NCBI GenBank assembly: GCA_964019155.1
Contig: OZ025239.1
Span: 80,925,916 to 80,989,915 of the forward strand
Length of the DNA stretch: 64,000 nt
DNA from: Osedax fenrisi
Lineage: Eukaryota; Annelida; Polychaeta; Sabellida; Siboglinidae
Direction: 5' to 3'
Shown: positions 1-12,815 of the stretch, piece by piece
Position numbering within the stretch: the first letter of the stretch is position 1
Layout of the letters: every line of letters starts with the position of its first letter
The notes under the pieces: model-generated
The model's database searches: none
The model's input: only the letters and a program-made list of their open reading frames with translations
What the model was told of the DNA's origin: nothing
Made by a program: the position numbers and the translations under genes

Positions 1-390
1 ATTATAAATAGGTGCATTCGAATTATATTTAAAATTCCTTATACTGATTATTCTACAAGTATTTCTGAACTTCGTTCTAAAATCAATTGGCATAATACTA
101 AGCAATCTATTATATATAAAATACTCACTATAACGCATAAAGCTATAGTATTTAAGAAACCTATGTATATATATAATATGCTACAGTTATCTATTAATAA
201 CTCGCAATTGCGATCTAATTCTACAATTAACCTTGAACTACCTAGAATTAATTCTTCAATATATGGCGAGCTATCTAATCGGTGGTATGCCCCTTACCTT
301 TGGAACAAACTTCCATCCAACATTAAGAATATTATTAACCATTACACGTTCAAGAAACATTTACATCGTTATATATTAAATAACTATTGA
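1..390 (+). mobile_element. LINE reverse transcriptase, C-terminal fragment
   Basis: One frame is open from the first base to a TAA at 388-390 and encodes about 129 residues. It resembles the thumb and C-terminal tail of CR1/Jockey-type LINE reverse transcriptases: an early RCIRIIF segment followed by ELRSKINW, and near the end the signature LWNKLPSNIKN followed by FKKHLHRYIL. The catalytic part is outside the window to the left. The family assignment rests on motif shape only. Confidence 0.6.
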
Positions 391-649
391 TTGTAATAAT
401 TGTATAATAATATTCTAAAGTTTATAACATATACGAAAGTATTGTATGTATCTGTATGTTTGTGTATATTTATTTATATACGTTTATATATTTATATACA
501 CATATATGTATGTATATATTTATCATGTTATGTTTTTAAATGCTAAAAACAATTAGTAATATTTGTTCTGTTTAATTTATTCGTTCACACTCTAAGAATG
601 TTTATAAAACATTAATGCAGTGTATAATAAACTATTTACATTTACATTT

Positions 650-1003
<354 letters not shown>

Positions 1004-4000
1004 CACACTATTGAGGAGATAGGGCAACATGTTGGCAGAATTATCATAACAAGCAACGATACTAGAAGTGAACAGACTATTCAGGCTTTCTTTATCCACA
1101 TCGTCCGTATTCTTGTAGTTCATGCTAATAAAGTGGGGGGGCTGGGCTAGGAAAGGGGCGGGGTGGGAGTATTGTAGCTTACCCTTCGAGCAGATTAGTG
1201 AAGTAGAGCTTGAATAATTGCTCCTTACCCAGGTGTATGTTTAGGAATATAATTTTCAGGTAGCCGGTATATAATTTACCTAGAGGGGTGTATGGGGGTG
1301 TATAGGGGGTGTAGTGTTTAGCTAGATGAGATAGAGTGGGGGTATATATAATGGGGGGGTGTAATGCGGGGGTATAATAACACATGTCAGGCTGTGACAA
1401 TATGCCCATTAATGAGTCGACTACATCGATGTACGTCCTCTTGTTAGCGTACCAGAACTCCTGTGTGTGAGTGTGTGTGAGTGTGAGTATGTATGTGTGT
1501 GTGTGTGTGTGTATGTGTGTGTGCGTGTGTGTGAGTGTGTGTGTGTGAGTGTGTGAGTGTGTGAGTGTGAGTGTGTATCAGGAGATTATGTGAACGCAAA
1601 GGTTTACAATTCTACAAGTGTGAGCAGATTTCTACTAGACAGCACAATAGTATCACTGTTTTACTCCAGCGATAAGTGTAAAAGTTAAAAATAGAATATT
1701 CTCAATATCAAATATTGCGATACATGCATTGTTCTGAGAGTGAGGATATAACAAGTTACTTATACTTACACTTATAAATATATATATACTAAATACTAAG
1801 ATATATTAAAACATATTGATAGTTAAATATAAAATTAAAACTAAAATAACTTACTTATATGTTCTATTATTATTCAGATATATTTTTATTTTTATTAATT
1901 TAACTATATTATTAATGTTTACACCCATATTTTTCTATTATTTTTTATATAAATATAAATAGATAATAATAAATATATTTCCTATTAATTAATTAAAAAA
2001 TATCATAATTAATTATATTCTATTTAATAAATATCATCAACTAATTTTAAAATATGTACATTTATACGTATTTGAATAGGCTATATCACACTATTTGATT
2101 AACATATAAGTTTTATGATATAACATAATCTAAATTCATAGATATAAGTGAATTCTCTCTATATCGACGAAAATTGCACTATCGTAATTCACCTATATAT
2201 TATGACTAATATAATATGACTCATATTCATAATTAAAATCTCAGATGTAATTGTTATCGTTAATGTATAAAGAAAAGTGTCCTCCACCCCACATCTAGGG
2301 ATGCGTACCTTAGTGCACAATGAGATGGTGTTCAAGCACAGCGGCCAGTACTGCCCTCCGTTCAGATTCTTCCTAACGTTGTTGTCAGGCATTCGGAGCA
2401 GACTGACCTTTATCAGTGACTCGAGGTCGCATATCTTGTTGGTGCGCTCCGTTAGATTGTACAAACAGGTGTAGAAGTGGCGTCTTACCTGAACAGGGCG
2501 GGGGGGCGGGGGGGGGCGGGGCGATGGTTATTACAAGTACCTATAGGGTTTAAAGTTAATTCACATTTTCACATTTTCTCGATATCAACGATTCATTTTA
2601 AATATGTTCACCTACGCTTTAGCCAACATTTACATTATATGTGTGTATAGTATACACTGTGTATACTAGTAACTCGTGTTTTGCGATGAGATCACGCATA
2701 TTCACGCATCACAATCTATACGCCCATATCATGGATACACCGTTTTAAGGGTGTGCTGCGTTACGTAGGTGGTCACATTGAGTAGGTACAACTAGAGTGT
2801 TGCCACGCTACAAACATCACTCCCTTAAAGCGGTGTGTCTATGATACGGGCGTATAGATTGTGATGCACGTACTACATATAAGTTACTAGTATCGCTATT
2901 ATAAATACGATGTTTGCGAAATCGTATGGGAAAATATTTAAAATGAATCAGAAATATTTAAAATGAATTATTACATTTTTTCAACATACTATTCGGATAT
3001 AAATTATATTTATATTTATTCGAAGAGATAGCATTTATATAATCTAAACATAAAACCAAAGAAAGTTTTGCACTAGGCAACTAATACAATGAGTTTCTAA
3101 AGTGAGAGCACCCTCTATTTACATTCCCACAATGGCATTTGGTAAATATCCCCTTAATAAATAAACCTAATAAACTTCAAAATATACCTATATAAATAAT
3201 AATGTTTTTTATAAGATAATGTTTAAAAAAAATTACTATCTATATATATATATATATATATAGTATAATATTGCATTTCAATGTGATTCTATAAATAGAT
3301 TATTACCTAATTGATGTGATATAACATCACATATAATCAAAATGAATAACTACAATGAAATACTGATTTTAAACATATATTTAAATTAAATTTGTAACTA
3401 TATAATAATTATATACAAGAAATAGACAACCAGAACATGTTATTAAACAGATCCACATATTTATTGATACTATATGTAACTAAATTAATTATTAATGAAT
3501 AAATATATAAATAAATGCACAAATATTATCATTTTGCAAATGTAAGCAAATGAAATGTGATTGAAATGTAATTATTTGCAGGCCAACAAGATAACATTTA
3601 ACACCAACTCATGTACACATACAACTATGTCATAGAAACAGTATTAACTATGCTACAGTATTTCCTACAAGTATACTGACAAACCACAAGCATATAGAGG
3701 AGCAGTATGTGTACACTGCACACACCGTACACTACTACTACTAAACTATGTAGTACTAACCCAACGTGTAGAATTGCTAAATTTCCAAAATTGCTTATTA
3801 TTGATAATTTCTTTCAAAGGCTGAAGGAAATGTAGGTAGGTTAGGATAATAGAATGTAAGGTAGGGTAACGTAAGATGAGGTACTATAGACAATTGATGA
3901 TTGATGAAATAGGTGAACATTGCCTGCAGAGAGGCCGAATAACCTGTGAAAGTTCTATTTCCTCTTTTGTGAGTAATTTAATGTGATCACTCAGGAAACA

Positions 4001-6100
4001 AAGGAATGATCCGTTCATGAACTCTTCACAAGCTTTCTCATCTTTTGTGTTCTCCGCTCTGAGCAGAAATCAAACAGAGGTTACACAGAGGTTACACAGA
4101 GGTTATAGAGAAGTTACACAGAGGTTACACAGAGGTTACACAGAGGTTACAGAGAGGTTACACAGAAGTTACACAGAGGTTACACAGAAGTTACACAGAG
4201 GTTACACAGAGGTTACAGAGAGGTTACACAGAGATGAGGACACCCCATGGTGGCGGATGTACACACTAACTTGTACTTCAAGGTTCTGCAGAAGATGAGC
4301 TTGTTGTACGCCTAGGTAATCGGTGTGGGGGGGGAGTTTAGAGGGGTGGTTCGGGGGGGCGGGACGGGGGTGATACGCACCTTGAGAAGGTAGTCAGAGT
4401 AACGGCAGTGCAGGTTCTTAATTTTAGCTTCGTTGAACACCTTTCTGAATATCGTATTGGAGTGGGAATTGGCTCCTTTAGATTCTGTAAGCGGGGGGGG
4501 GTCAATGAGAGTAGAGGTCAAGCTCTCTCTAGAGGCTAAGCCTATGGGTACTAGCCTATGTCGTACTGAGCCAACAGCCAAGGCACTATGACCTTCTTGA
4601 GCATCGGTTGAAGGTTGACGCTGATATCAATGTTGTCGAGGATTGTGCTGAATATTTGTTGAACGATGGAGCGTACTTGAACTTCTTGATGCTGTTGAGA
4701 GTGTGTACCAAGGATAGAGGTCAACTAGAGGTCATTAGTTTATTATTATTATCAGAGTTAGGCTTTTACAGCCAGATAATTGTAGAAGCTAAAGCTTAAC
4801 TTTGAGACAATTACCCAATTAGAGGTCATCCAGTAACTAGAGCGTATTAGTTCATTAGAGGGCATTAGTTGATTAGAGGGCATTAGATAAATGGAAGTTA
4901 ATACGCTTAGGCTATTATTTGTATTCTCATTTATTGAAGAAATACACTTGATCACTGATAATCAGGATTGATCCGATAATAGATCATTACTTTCGGTTCC
5001 AAGGCTAGCTGATGCATAGTGAGACTACATTAATATTGTGATTTAACATTTAACTGATCCTTCTTTCCCTTTTCAGCTTAACTTAATTGCCGCCTTTAGA
5101 TATGAGAGCGCATGTATGCTTTTTATAGATATGAGAATGCATTCGGAAGCAATAGTTTTTGAAAATGAGAAAGCGTCGATTCTTTTGGATAGACAGAGAC
5201 AGAGACTGCGTCGATGCTTCACAACAATCACTACGTGATCCACTAACGTAAGAGTAGGTGTTGTAAACTGCATTATAATCACGAAACAACTCCTCGAGAG
5301 CCTCTCCTTCGTTGGCAATGATCCTATCATGTAAAGCCGTCAGAGCCTGCAATAAGAAATTGGTTAAAATCTGATTTTTAAAGCTAAATTTGATGAAATT
5401 TTTTTAAATTCAATGATGATTAATATATATGATGAATTAGTTAACCATCACTAAACTATGAATTAAGTAACTTTAAAATAAGTAGTAATTAGAATGTCTA
5501 CAAAATATTATTACATTGTTTGTATATTATTTAACTATGAATTGCCTGTCCTTCATGCAAGCTAGTATCCAACAGTATCAACAAGGGGTGATATGATACT
5601 TGATTATTATCTCCTCAATAAGGACATATTATTGAACATAAAAGTTATATTCCTAGTCCCCTATTTATTTATCATACGGTATGATTCATACTTAATATGA
5701 AAATATGAAAATAAATTCTTTTGTAATAAAAATTAAACATTATTTTTTAAATAAATCAATCTCCTACATTTTAAATGTGTCAATGTATAAGGCAGGTTAA
5801 GCCGGTTCATGATAATGTAATTATAATCAATCTGAATACAATATTTAATTAATCAACAATTTAACATAAAATTGATACTTTTTATTGACATTTTATTATG
5901 GTGTAGTATAAAATAAATTATATGGTTATTATATAATAAATAAGTTAATTATGGTAGTAAATAATTATAAATTTAAATTTAACATAAAAATTATAGGAAA
6001 TTTTATTATGGTGTAGTATAAAATAAATTAAATATAATTTTTTAATATTTAAAAATTAGCAACTATATTTTATTTTATAGTGTTTAAATAATGTAATTTA

Positions 6101-6135
<35 letters not shown>

Positions 6136-7518
6136 TTATTATATAATAAATGTTTATGTTTATTATGGTAGTAAATAATTGTAAATTCTGGGAAATATAT
6201 ATTTCTAGTTTACAATAAAAATATATTTTTTTAATTATTGTAGTTATACAAATTTTATCCCAAAAGTGAACATAACCTGTATAATTTATATGGGTACCAT
6301 TATTTAAAGAACAACATATGTTATTGAAACAAATGTATTAAATGAATTTGTAGAAAAAAAATGTTTATGTCGGTAACAAATTATGTTTATGTTCTAATAT
6401 ACTATATGAGAAATAAAGATAATTTTATCGAATCGAGTCAATCGAATATTTTTTTCATAATAATTTGCTAGACAACAATTTTTCATGTAATAAATGTTAT
6501 ACTAATCTAACATTCAAAATTATTTAATTTGGATATACTATTATAATGATGTATTATCTAATGATATACCTATGATGATGACAGTCCAGCTTGATGTGGC
6601 AAATGACTACAACAGTATAACAATACTGATGATGTAATAATGATAATGATGTATCATTGTTCATTAGTTATTAAGGGTTTAAGTTAGCAATTGTTACACA
6701 TTACATGCTGTTAGAATTATTTTTCATATTTATCAAGTGTAAATTATTTAATTTAAAGTTATTAGCCAAAATTATTATGTTATATTCACGTATTAATTTT
6801 AAGTAAATACTATTTTATCTTATTTTGTTTAGGTAATAGGTAATTAGGTAATGCTGTTATAATTAGTAAACGATTCGATAACTAGCCAACCAATCAGCAA
6901 TAGAGAATAACGTGTTGTGTGATGTGCAATGTGTTGTTAAATGAGAATATAATTTAATAGTGATTTTAATTTCTTTTATAAGTAAACATTATAAAATGCT
7001 TATACCTAAACCCAATGATACCTAAACCCAATGATACCTAAGCCCAGTGATATTACTCATGTAGCTATATCGTTAAGGAGAGAGCCATGTATACTTTAGG
7101 TTATGACTGATGACTAATGACAACAGCAGAGACTACTACAGCTGCTAGTGTGGGTTTACCTGTAACTTGTCCTTACTCTTGAATATCAGCGCCAGGGCAT
7201 CGTGGTAAACACTATCGTGAGTCACTTCAATCTGGGGTCAGTAGGGGTCATTAGGGGTCATTAGGGGTCATATCGTTATGGGTCATAGTATTAGAGGTTA
7301 TATTATTAGAGGTTATATTATTATGAATCATATAATTAGTGGTCATACAATTAGGGGTCATACAATTAGGGATTATATGATTTGGGGTCGCATGATTAGG
7401 GGTCGTATGATTAAGGTTAATGAATGATGACACAAACGTGGCAGTTATCCAGTAGAGAGCTGTAGCCCGCCTGCTGAGATATGCCCGTGGAGCCAGACAG
7501 AAAGTCACTGCCGGCAAC
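1004..7518 (-). CDS. unidentified multi-exon protein, internal part
   Basis: I do not recognise this gene. Minus-strand exons in transcription order: 7438-7518, 7160-7231, 5248-5346, 4567-4691, 4381-4444, 4267-4311, 2309-2488, about 1393-1460, 1183-1279, 1004-1124. Most boundaries have clear AG/GT sites. Phases join at every junction, although the 4567/4444 and 1393/1279 joins rely on weaker sites that I chose to keep frame. The product (about 300 aa seen) is rich in helical, leucine-containing segments such as ALTALHDRIIANEGEALEEL, VQQIFSTILDNIDISVNL and YLKIIFLNIHLGKEQLFKLY, which would suit a helical-repeat scaffold. I see no catalytic motif, signal peptide or zinc site. Neither the start nor the stop codon is in view; the gene continues left of 1004 and probably right of 7518. 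Exons are much GC-richer than the introns, supporting a live gene. I considered neurofibromin, IP3 receptor, CYFIP, NCKAP1 and dymeclin and found no convincing match. Confidence 0.7.
1460..1578. repeat. GT/GTGAG microsatellite at a splice acceptor
   Basis: A run of TG and GTGAG units. Read on the minus strand it is a CA/CTCAC-rich tract ending in CACACACAG, immediately before the exon beginning at 1460, so the repeat serves as the acceptor tract. Confidence 0.85.
1580..2308. other. AT-rich intronic sequence, nothing recognised
   Basis: This lies between two exons of the minus-strand gene. No long reading frame, inverted repeat or RNA gene is evident. Confidence 0.5.
2663..2892. mobile_element. 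palindromic MITE-like element in an intron
   Basis: Two arms are inverted copies: 2663-2751 and 2822-2892. The best matching core is about 45 bp, with CATCACAATCTATACGCCC on the left and its complement on the right, followed by a matched AAGGG-end near 2750 and CCCTT at 2823. The outer ends share ACTAGTAACT. The centre (about 70 bp) has no coding potential. It sits in the intron between exons 4267-4311 and 2309-2488 of the minus-strand gene. No clear target duplication was found. Confidence 0.65.
2893..4070. other. AT-rich intronic sequence
   Basis: Intron of the minus-strand gene. It holds a short TA run near 3241 and a loosely repeated GTAGGTTAGG-like stretch at 3830-3890. No gene or structured element is recognised. 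Confidence 0.45.
4071..4230. repeat. 12-bp minisatellite (GTTACACAGAGG)
   Basis: About thirteen tandem copies of a 12-bp unit GTTACACAGAGG with few variants (GTTATAGAGAAG, GTTACACAGAAG). It lies in an intron just downstream of the minus-strand exon 4267-4311. The plus-strand frame through it repeats RLHRGYTEVT and is not a gene. Confidence 0.85.
4820..4890. repeat. short degenerate ATTAGAGGGC repeat
   Basis: Several imperfect copies of TTAGAGGGCATTAGTT-like units. They resemble the larger ATTAGGGGTCAT array at 7228-7415 in another intron of the same gene. Confidence 0.55.
5888..6186. repeat. local direct duplication in an intron
   Basis: The string TTTTATTATGGTGTAGTATA occurs at about 5890 and again at about 6001, and a second pair (ATGGTTATTATATAATAAAT, then TTATGGTAGTAAATAATT) follows each at different distances, the second time after a TA microsatellite at 6100-6132. 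This looks like an old local duplication that has since diverged. It lies in the 1.8-kb intron 5347-7159. Confidence 0.6.
7228..7415. repeat. ATTAGGGGTCAT minisatellite
   Basis: About a dozen degenerate copies of a 12-15 bp unit (ATTAGGGGTCAT, ATTAGAGGTTAT, ATTAGTGGTCAT). It fills the intron between the minus-strand exons 7438-7518 and 7160-7231 almost completely; read on the minus strand the last unit ends in CCCCAG, the acceptor of exon 7160-7231. Confidence 0.8.
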
Positions 7519-8360
7519 CTGTGTGAAACATAGAGGTCAGAGTTATAACACCGGTAGAGGTCAAATACGGTACACTTATAGAGGTCGGGTCAGTATACTA
7601 TAATGCTGTAATGCTTTATAGTTCTAGTAATATGTATAATATAATATATGTTCCCGCAAGTACTGTTTAAATAAGACTATTTCATAAAATATTTATGAAA
7701 TAATTAGGAAATGACATTCAATAACTTGTGAGCTTCGAATCTAATAATCGTCATATTTTAATGAATATAAGATCGTTTTTTAGAATTATAATTTTATAGC
7801 TTTTAAGCTAAAATGAAGAATATTATATATACATTTAAATAATCAATAGGTGGCTCTTTATTTATAATAACATAATGTTATAAGTTATTGTCTGTTTATA
7901 TATTTTTCATAATTATATTATAAATCTTTAGAATCAATTTACTCACAATAATTATTTTTACCAATTTCACTCATTCAAACATCATTCAATAATGTAAATA
8001 AATTAAATTAATTAAATTTGCAGATAATTTATAATATATATAATTAGTAATTATTAATTACTAATTACACAATATTTGCCTTTTTAATTTAATAATTAGT
8101 AAAATTTAAAATATTCATAATTTTCTTTTATTTTCAAAATAATAATAATAATAATTTATTAGTTAAACATAATTTATATTAAATATTGTCTTTTATATTC
8201 TATAAAAATGCCTTTATCATAGATCACCAGCATAGATCTATATAACATATATCATTATGTTAAACATTGTATTTAATATATAAATAAGTTAATAACTTTT
8301 AGTATACCACTATTTTCCTTATTAACTATAAGTAAAAATCTATTTATAGAATATGGGTTT
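7519..8360. other. AT-rich sequence upstream of the last recognised exon
   Basis: Probably intron of the minus-strand gene, or its upstream region. I found no further exon. A TAATTAGTAATTATTAATTA palindrome lies near 8040. Confidence 0.4.
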
Positions 8361-8838
8361 AACCCATCGATATAAAAAAAGCGGATAAGCAATTGAATGT
8401 AGTGTATGGCACTATCCGCTACGGGCGCTGTAATCGAAACCCACTATCTGGCCCACTACTTTTTATTTATAATAATATTTATTTATTTATACATATATAT
8501 ATATTGATAATTACTACTCATTTTAATGTATTATCTATACTAAAAATAAAATTATATATATTTAAAATAAATCATATCAACATTCCTCGTAATTTTGTGT
8601 ATTTAAATTGAAGATATCATACTATGTTATTGATATTTATAATCTAAATCCATTGATATAGATAGAAGTCACTTTAATCTATTTCGAAGAAAAGCCTACT
8701 GTTTTAATATCACTAATATCCAATGAAAATCACTGATACCATTTTGTTAATTTATCGATTAAAGTTACATTCACGTATCTATCTTTAATATGCATTGCGT
8801 GCATCAATTGCTTATCCACTTTCTTTATATCGATGGTT
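8361..8838. mobile_element. MITE with terminal inverted repeats
   Basis: The left arm 8361-8399 (ACCCATCGATATAAA, then GCGGATAAGCAATTGA) is matched in inverse at 8811-8838 (TCAATTGCTTATCCAC, then TTTATATCGATGG). The interior of about 400 bp is AT-rich and non-coding. No target duplication could be fixed with confidence. Confidence 0.6.
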
Positions 8839-9300
8839 TGTTTGATTCCTAACCTTAATTTATATATTAAAATTATTATAATACTAATTAGTAATTATAA
8901 TGGCTTACACTGTTAATGAATGTCTTCATTGTAATTACATTAAATTAGTATTTAATCATTATTTTAATTACATTATAATTATTGAATATTATAAATTTGA
9001 TAATAAATGATGACATAGTATTATAGATTGGTATCCAGTGAATACTATATAACATAATTGAGTCATAAAATATATATAATAAATAATTTAAATGATTCAA
9101 ATAACTCTCACATGTTACTATATATTATTATTTTAATTAATTAGTAATTGTACATACATTAATTATACATAGTATTTTGATTAATTATATTATGTTATAA
9201 AATGTAATGTGTTAATGGTTCAACTTTTTCATTATTTTCTATTTGTATATATTCTTTAATGCTAAAAATGCAGAAATTATAATTTTCATGTTACTATTAA

Positions 9301-9738
9301 CAAAGATTTTCCGAAGGAAAGATATAACACTTACGCGAAATCGTGTAATTCGAATTTGTATACAAAATACCCTGGTCCCACCTATAGCGGGTTACTTTTA
9401 GGAACTATGCGTTGTTTATAATGTAAATTCGTATTTAACTATACACTTTTAAAATGTTAAATAATATGCTTTAAATTAATATTTATATGATGAAAACTAA
9501 GTGTTCATTACTAATATATAACAAACATATATGATATTTATGTATTAAATGCTATAAGTATATATTTAGTAAGTAAAATTTAATTTATATTGCATGTAAT
9601 TTAATAGAGCAATGAAAACATTGTTGTATGCAAACAGAGCCGAACCTAAATCTATTTCAGTGATTTCGATACTACTGCTAGCAGCGGCTGGGGATATTAC
9701 TAAATTACGTTGCATGCATAGGGAGTGTTATATCTTTG
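9301..9738. mobile_element. CAAAG-ended MITE family, copy 1
   Basis: Begins CAAAGATTTTCCGAAGG and ends GTGTTATATCTTTG, which are inverted forms of one another over the inner CAAAGATATAACAC. It is bounded on both sides by the 7-bp direct repeat CTATTAA (9294-9300 and 9739-9745). It is nearly identical to 35334-35787 and related to 38033-38490. No reading frame of note; it carries the GC-richer tract TGCTAGCAGCGGCTGGG before its 3' end. It lacks the outermost 16 bp found at the right end of copy 2. Confidence 0.8.
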
Positions 9739-9745
9739 CTATTAA

Positions 9746-10340
9746 TATGAAAATATTGATCTAATAATATAATATGTATTTATTATATATTCAATAAGAG
9801 ATAGTTGTCTATTTTTTTAATTTTACAATATTAAATGATAACCGTTAAATTAATTTAACTATTATTAATTCTGTATTATATAAATTTATATATATATATA
9901 AAGAGTAATTGTCTCGACAAGCAGCAATACTTCTACAATTACCCAGGTACTTATACCTATATCTGATAATAATAATAATAATAATAATAATATATGCATT
10001 TGTATCGGTGATCAATGGAGAGATTTCAGCTTTTTATAGAAGTTCAAGATGCAGGTCGACTACCTTAAACGTTTAGGTTATTGCAACATGCAGAGTGAAG
10101 GTAATATTGAATATAAATACACATGACTAATCTGTTTATTGATGGTAATCAATTACATTTATGATAATAATGTGCGACTATTGTAATAGTTTAACGGATC
10201 ACCTAATAATAATATTAATTATTATATTTACAATTTTAAATTGAAATATAGGTACCACGATACAAATGTTTAATGAAACCAATTACGCATTATACACTAA
10301 TGGGGATTATTTCTCGGTTTATTGTTTATATAATATAATT
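9746..10340. other. AT-rich intergenic sequence
   Basis: Contains an AAT microsatellite near 9970 and a short GC-richer stretch near 10015-10100 that does not form a convincing exon. No feature is supported. Confidence 0.4.
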
Positions 10341-10483
10341 TAAAGGGGTTTCACACCAACTCGAACGCAATTATTAACTCTAAAAAAGTAGGTGTAAAAC
10401 CTCTTTTAAAAAATATAGTTAAACTTTAACCTTTAATAATTCAAGTTAATAATTGCGTTCGAGTTGGTGTGAAACCCCTTTTA
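10341..10483. mobile_element. short MITE with near-perfect 39-bp inverted repeats
   Basis: Arms 10341-10379 and 10444-10483 are inverted copies differing by one inserted A. The termini read AAGGGGTTTCACACC, and a TTA lies directly outside each end, as in a 3-bp PIF/Harbinger-type duplication. The about 65-bp loop holds a degenerate echo of the arms (GGTGTAAAACCTCTTTTA), suggesting a nested or rearranged copy. Confidence 0.75.
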
Positions 10484-10599
10484 GGTTTAGATATATTATT
10501 TATATCATTATTATAATTTTATTTTAACACCGTTTAAATATAATATATATTAAAAATAGTGTATTCTCTCTATATATAGAGAAATTATGATAATTAATA

Positions 10600-10800
10600 A
10601 AGTGCAGTTATCACTGAATAAATAACTATTTAGCTTTAAGCTAAGCATAGTAGTTATTATGCTAAGATCAAAGGGAAGCTTGTTCCATTCATTTGCACAG
10701 TAATATTTAATTCCATGTTTAGGTTTAATAATTCATTATGATAATCTATATGTTTAAAGCATATATTAATTAAAGTTCTAATTATTTCTCTCTCTCCATA
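10600..10800 (-). mobile_element. LINE C-terminal fragment (degraded)
   Basis: The minus strand reads KHGIKYYCANEWNKLPFDL followed by SYLF, the C-terminal signature of LINE reverse transcriptases (WNxLP then a short helix ending in F). Stops and frame changes surround it and no upstream RT domain was seen. Confidence 0.5.
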
Positions 10801-10829
10801 TCTGACGTAATAAGTCAAAATTGACTTTT

Positions 10830-10990
10830 TGTTAGTTCAATGATTATATAGATAATTTTATATTTAAATTTTAAATATTTATAAATTCAAAATATATATA
10901 TATTTATATATAATTTTATATAAAATATATATTTTTTGAATTTATAAATATTTAAATATAAAATGATCTATAAGCTCATTTTACTAACAA
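10830..10990. mobile_element. palindromic AT-rich MITE
   Basis: The left arm (GTTAGTTCAATGATTATATA, then TTTTATATTTAAA and ATTTATAAATTC) is matched in inverse by 10928-10988, ending TTACTAAC. The whole 160 bp can fold into one hairpin. Confidence 0.6.
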
Positions 10991-11460
10991 CGAGTAGTAC
11001 AATGAAGTATAATGTAGCCTACATTATGTAGGTATATAAAATTCAAAGACGATAAAAAGTATAACGAAATGTACGAAGATTTATGGTCGTAGATATTGAG
11101 CGAGTAAACAAGCCCTTAGATAATAGTGAAGTGTTATAGCATAACAAAACCCATCACTACAATGATATATTAGTGTTATGATTATAATAATATAATACAT
11201 AATATGTATATACATATAAATTTTAATTATTTTTCTAATTTTTTATAATTATTGATTTTCACTATTTATTTTGTTATATAACTATAATCCTATAATATAA
11301 TATAATATAAGGACTATAATATTAAATATGTTAATTAAATATATAAAATGTTGAGATAATGATAATGAGCATTATTTATAAATTTACTAAAGAAATTAAT
11401 AATTTGTGAAATATAAATGATCTAAAAACGATAAAGAAAATTAAGTTTAATAGATTTTTT
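10991..11460. other. AT-rich sequence
   Basis: No gene or repeat is recognised. Its last eight bases (GATTTTTT) are the left target duplication of the next element. Confidence 0.4.
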
Positions 11461-11979
11461 AGGGGGATCTGCACTATAGCCGGCGAATTCACAAGAGGTG
11501 GGACTATAGGCGTGGCTATATTAAAAATACTATAAACGCTAATTCGATTATATAATACTGTAGATAGTTTTATAGAGATATTTAATTTAATTTGAATTGC
11601 TAATTCGATTATATAATAGTTAAAAATATTATATTTATTTAATTTATGTTATTTATTGTATTTGCATGCATGACACGTGTTTATTTAAATGTTACATGTA
11701 AATAGATAGGTGGAAATAGGTGGTCTTTTAAAAAAGCTACTTGTCACTGAATATTTTTAATTAATTTTTAGTATAATATATTCACAACATATAGCTCTAA
11801 TTTATTCTTGTTATTAAAAAATCTAAAATTAACCTAATATATATTAAAAATAAGTATTAATAATAATCTATATGATTTATGACAATTTTATAAATTTAGT
11901 ATATATAGTACTCATATTTAAGTTTAGTATCTAAATTATTTAAGTAAATAAGATAAAGTATCAATGTTATAATCTTTAT

Positions 11980-12031
<52 letters not shown>

Positions 12032-12205
12032 TGTTCATTCTAGAGCTACCCAGCTACCCACATTGGGAAGTGCCCTAATTGTGTGGGTAGCTGCCCTAAA
12101 TATATAATTATATGGATTAAGTTTAATTATTAAGTTATTATTAATATACTTGTAATATCATTAATTAAAAGTGTTATATCTATAATCACAGGAATATATT
12201 ATTTA

Positions 12206-12484
12206 ATAAATGTCAGTTTTCCAATGAATATTTATAAAATGACGATTAAATGTGTTATTATTATTATATTATTATTTAAGTATTAAAATAATGAAGAATT
12301 TATTATTTAATAAATGGCAGATTTTTAATAAATATTTGTAAAATGGCGATTAAATGTATTATTATTTAAGTATTAAAATAATGAAGAATTTGTATTTAAT
12401 AAATGGCAGATTTTCAACAAATATTTATAAAATGGCGATTAAATGTATTATTATTATTCTATTATTATTTAAGTATTAAAATAA
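12206..12484. repeat. three tandem ~90-110 bp units
   Basis: Three consecutive copies of a unit running from AATAAATGGCAGATTTTC through AAAATGGCGATTAAATGT to TTTAAGTATTAAAATAATG. The second copy is shortened inside a TTATTATT tract. Confidence 0.8.
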
Positions 12485-12505
12485 TGGATAATATGAATAA
12501 CTTCA

Positions 12506-12566
12506 GTCATAACCATAGATTTATAGTTTACATATAAAGTGTAAACTATAAATCTATGGTCATAAC
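12506..12566. repeat. hairpin with ~25-bp arms
   Basis: CCATAGATTTATAGTTTACA is followed, after the 7-base loop TATAAAG, by its perfect complement; outer bases pair with one mismatch. A related TAAACTATAAATCTATGG occurs again at 47785-47805. Confidence 0.75.
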
Positions 12567-12719
12567 ATTAGGATAAATTCATTATTTTTCAAATAATGGC
12601 GAATATATACTATTTGCCCTTTGTTATATCCGTTTGATATTTTATATAAACAAACAATTTAGATTCAAATACAAATTAAATATGAAATATGATAATAAAC
12701 TGCTTGATCTATATTTAGA

Positions 12720-12815
12720 ATAATCTATTTTTAGATTGGGTAGCAAATTCACTACCCAAAATGAAAATTGGGTAGCAAACTTTAAATATTGGGTAGTGAA
12801 TTTGCTACCAATTTA
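12720..12815. repeat. GGGTAG inverted repeats
   Basis: TTGGGTAGCAAATTCACTAC is itself nearly palindromic and recurs in inverse at 12787-12811. The GGGTAGC core also occurs at both ends of the surrounding hAT-like element. Confidence 0.6.

Noticed and set aside
3830..3890. Telomere-like GTAGGTTAGG stretch
   Set aside because: It is irregular, short and interstitial; no TTAGGG or TTAGG array is formed.
4017..4298. Plus-strand frame with repeated RLHRGYTEVT
   Set aside because: It is the 12-bp minisatellite read through; there are no splice or start signals, and a real exon lies on the other strand at its end.
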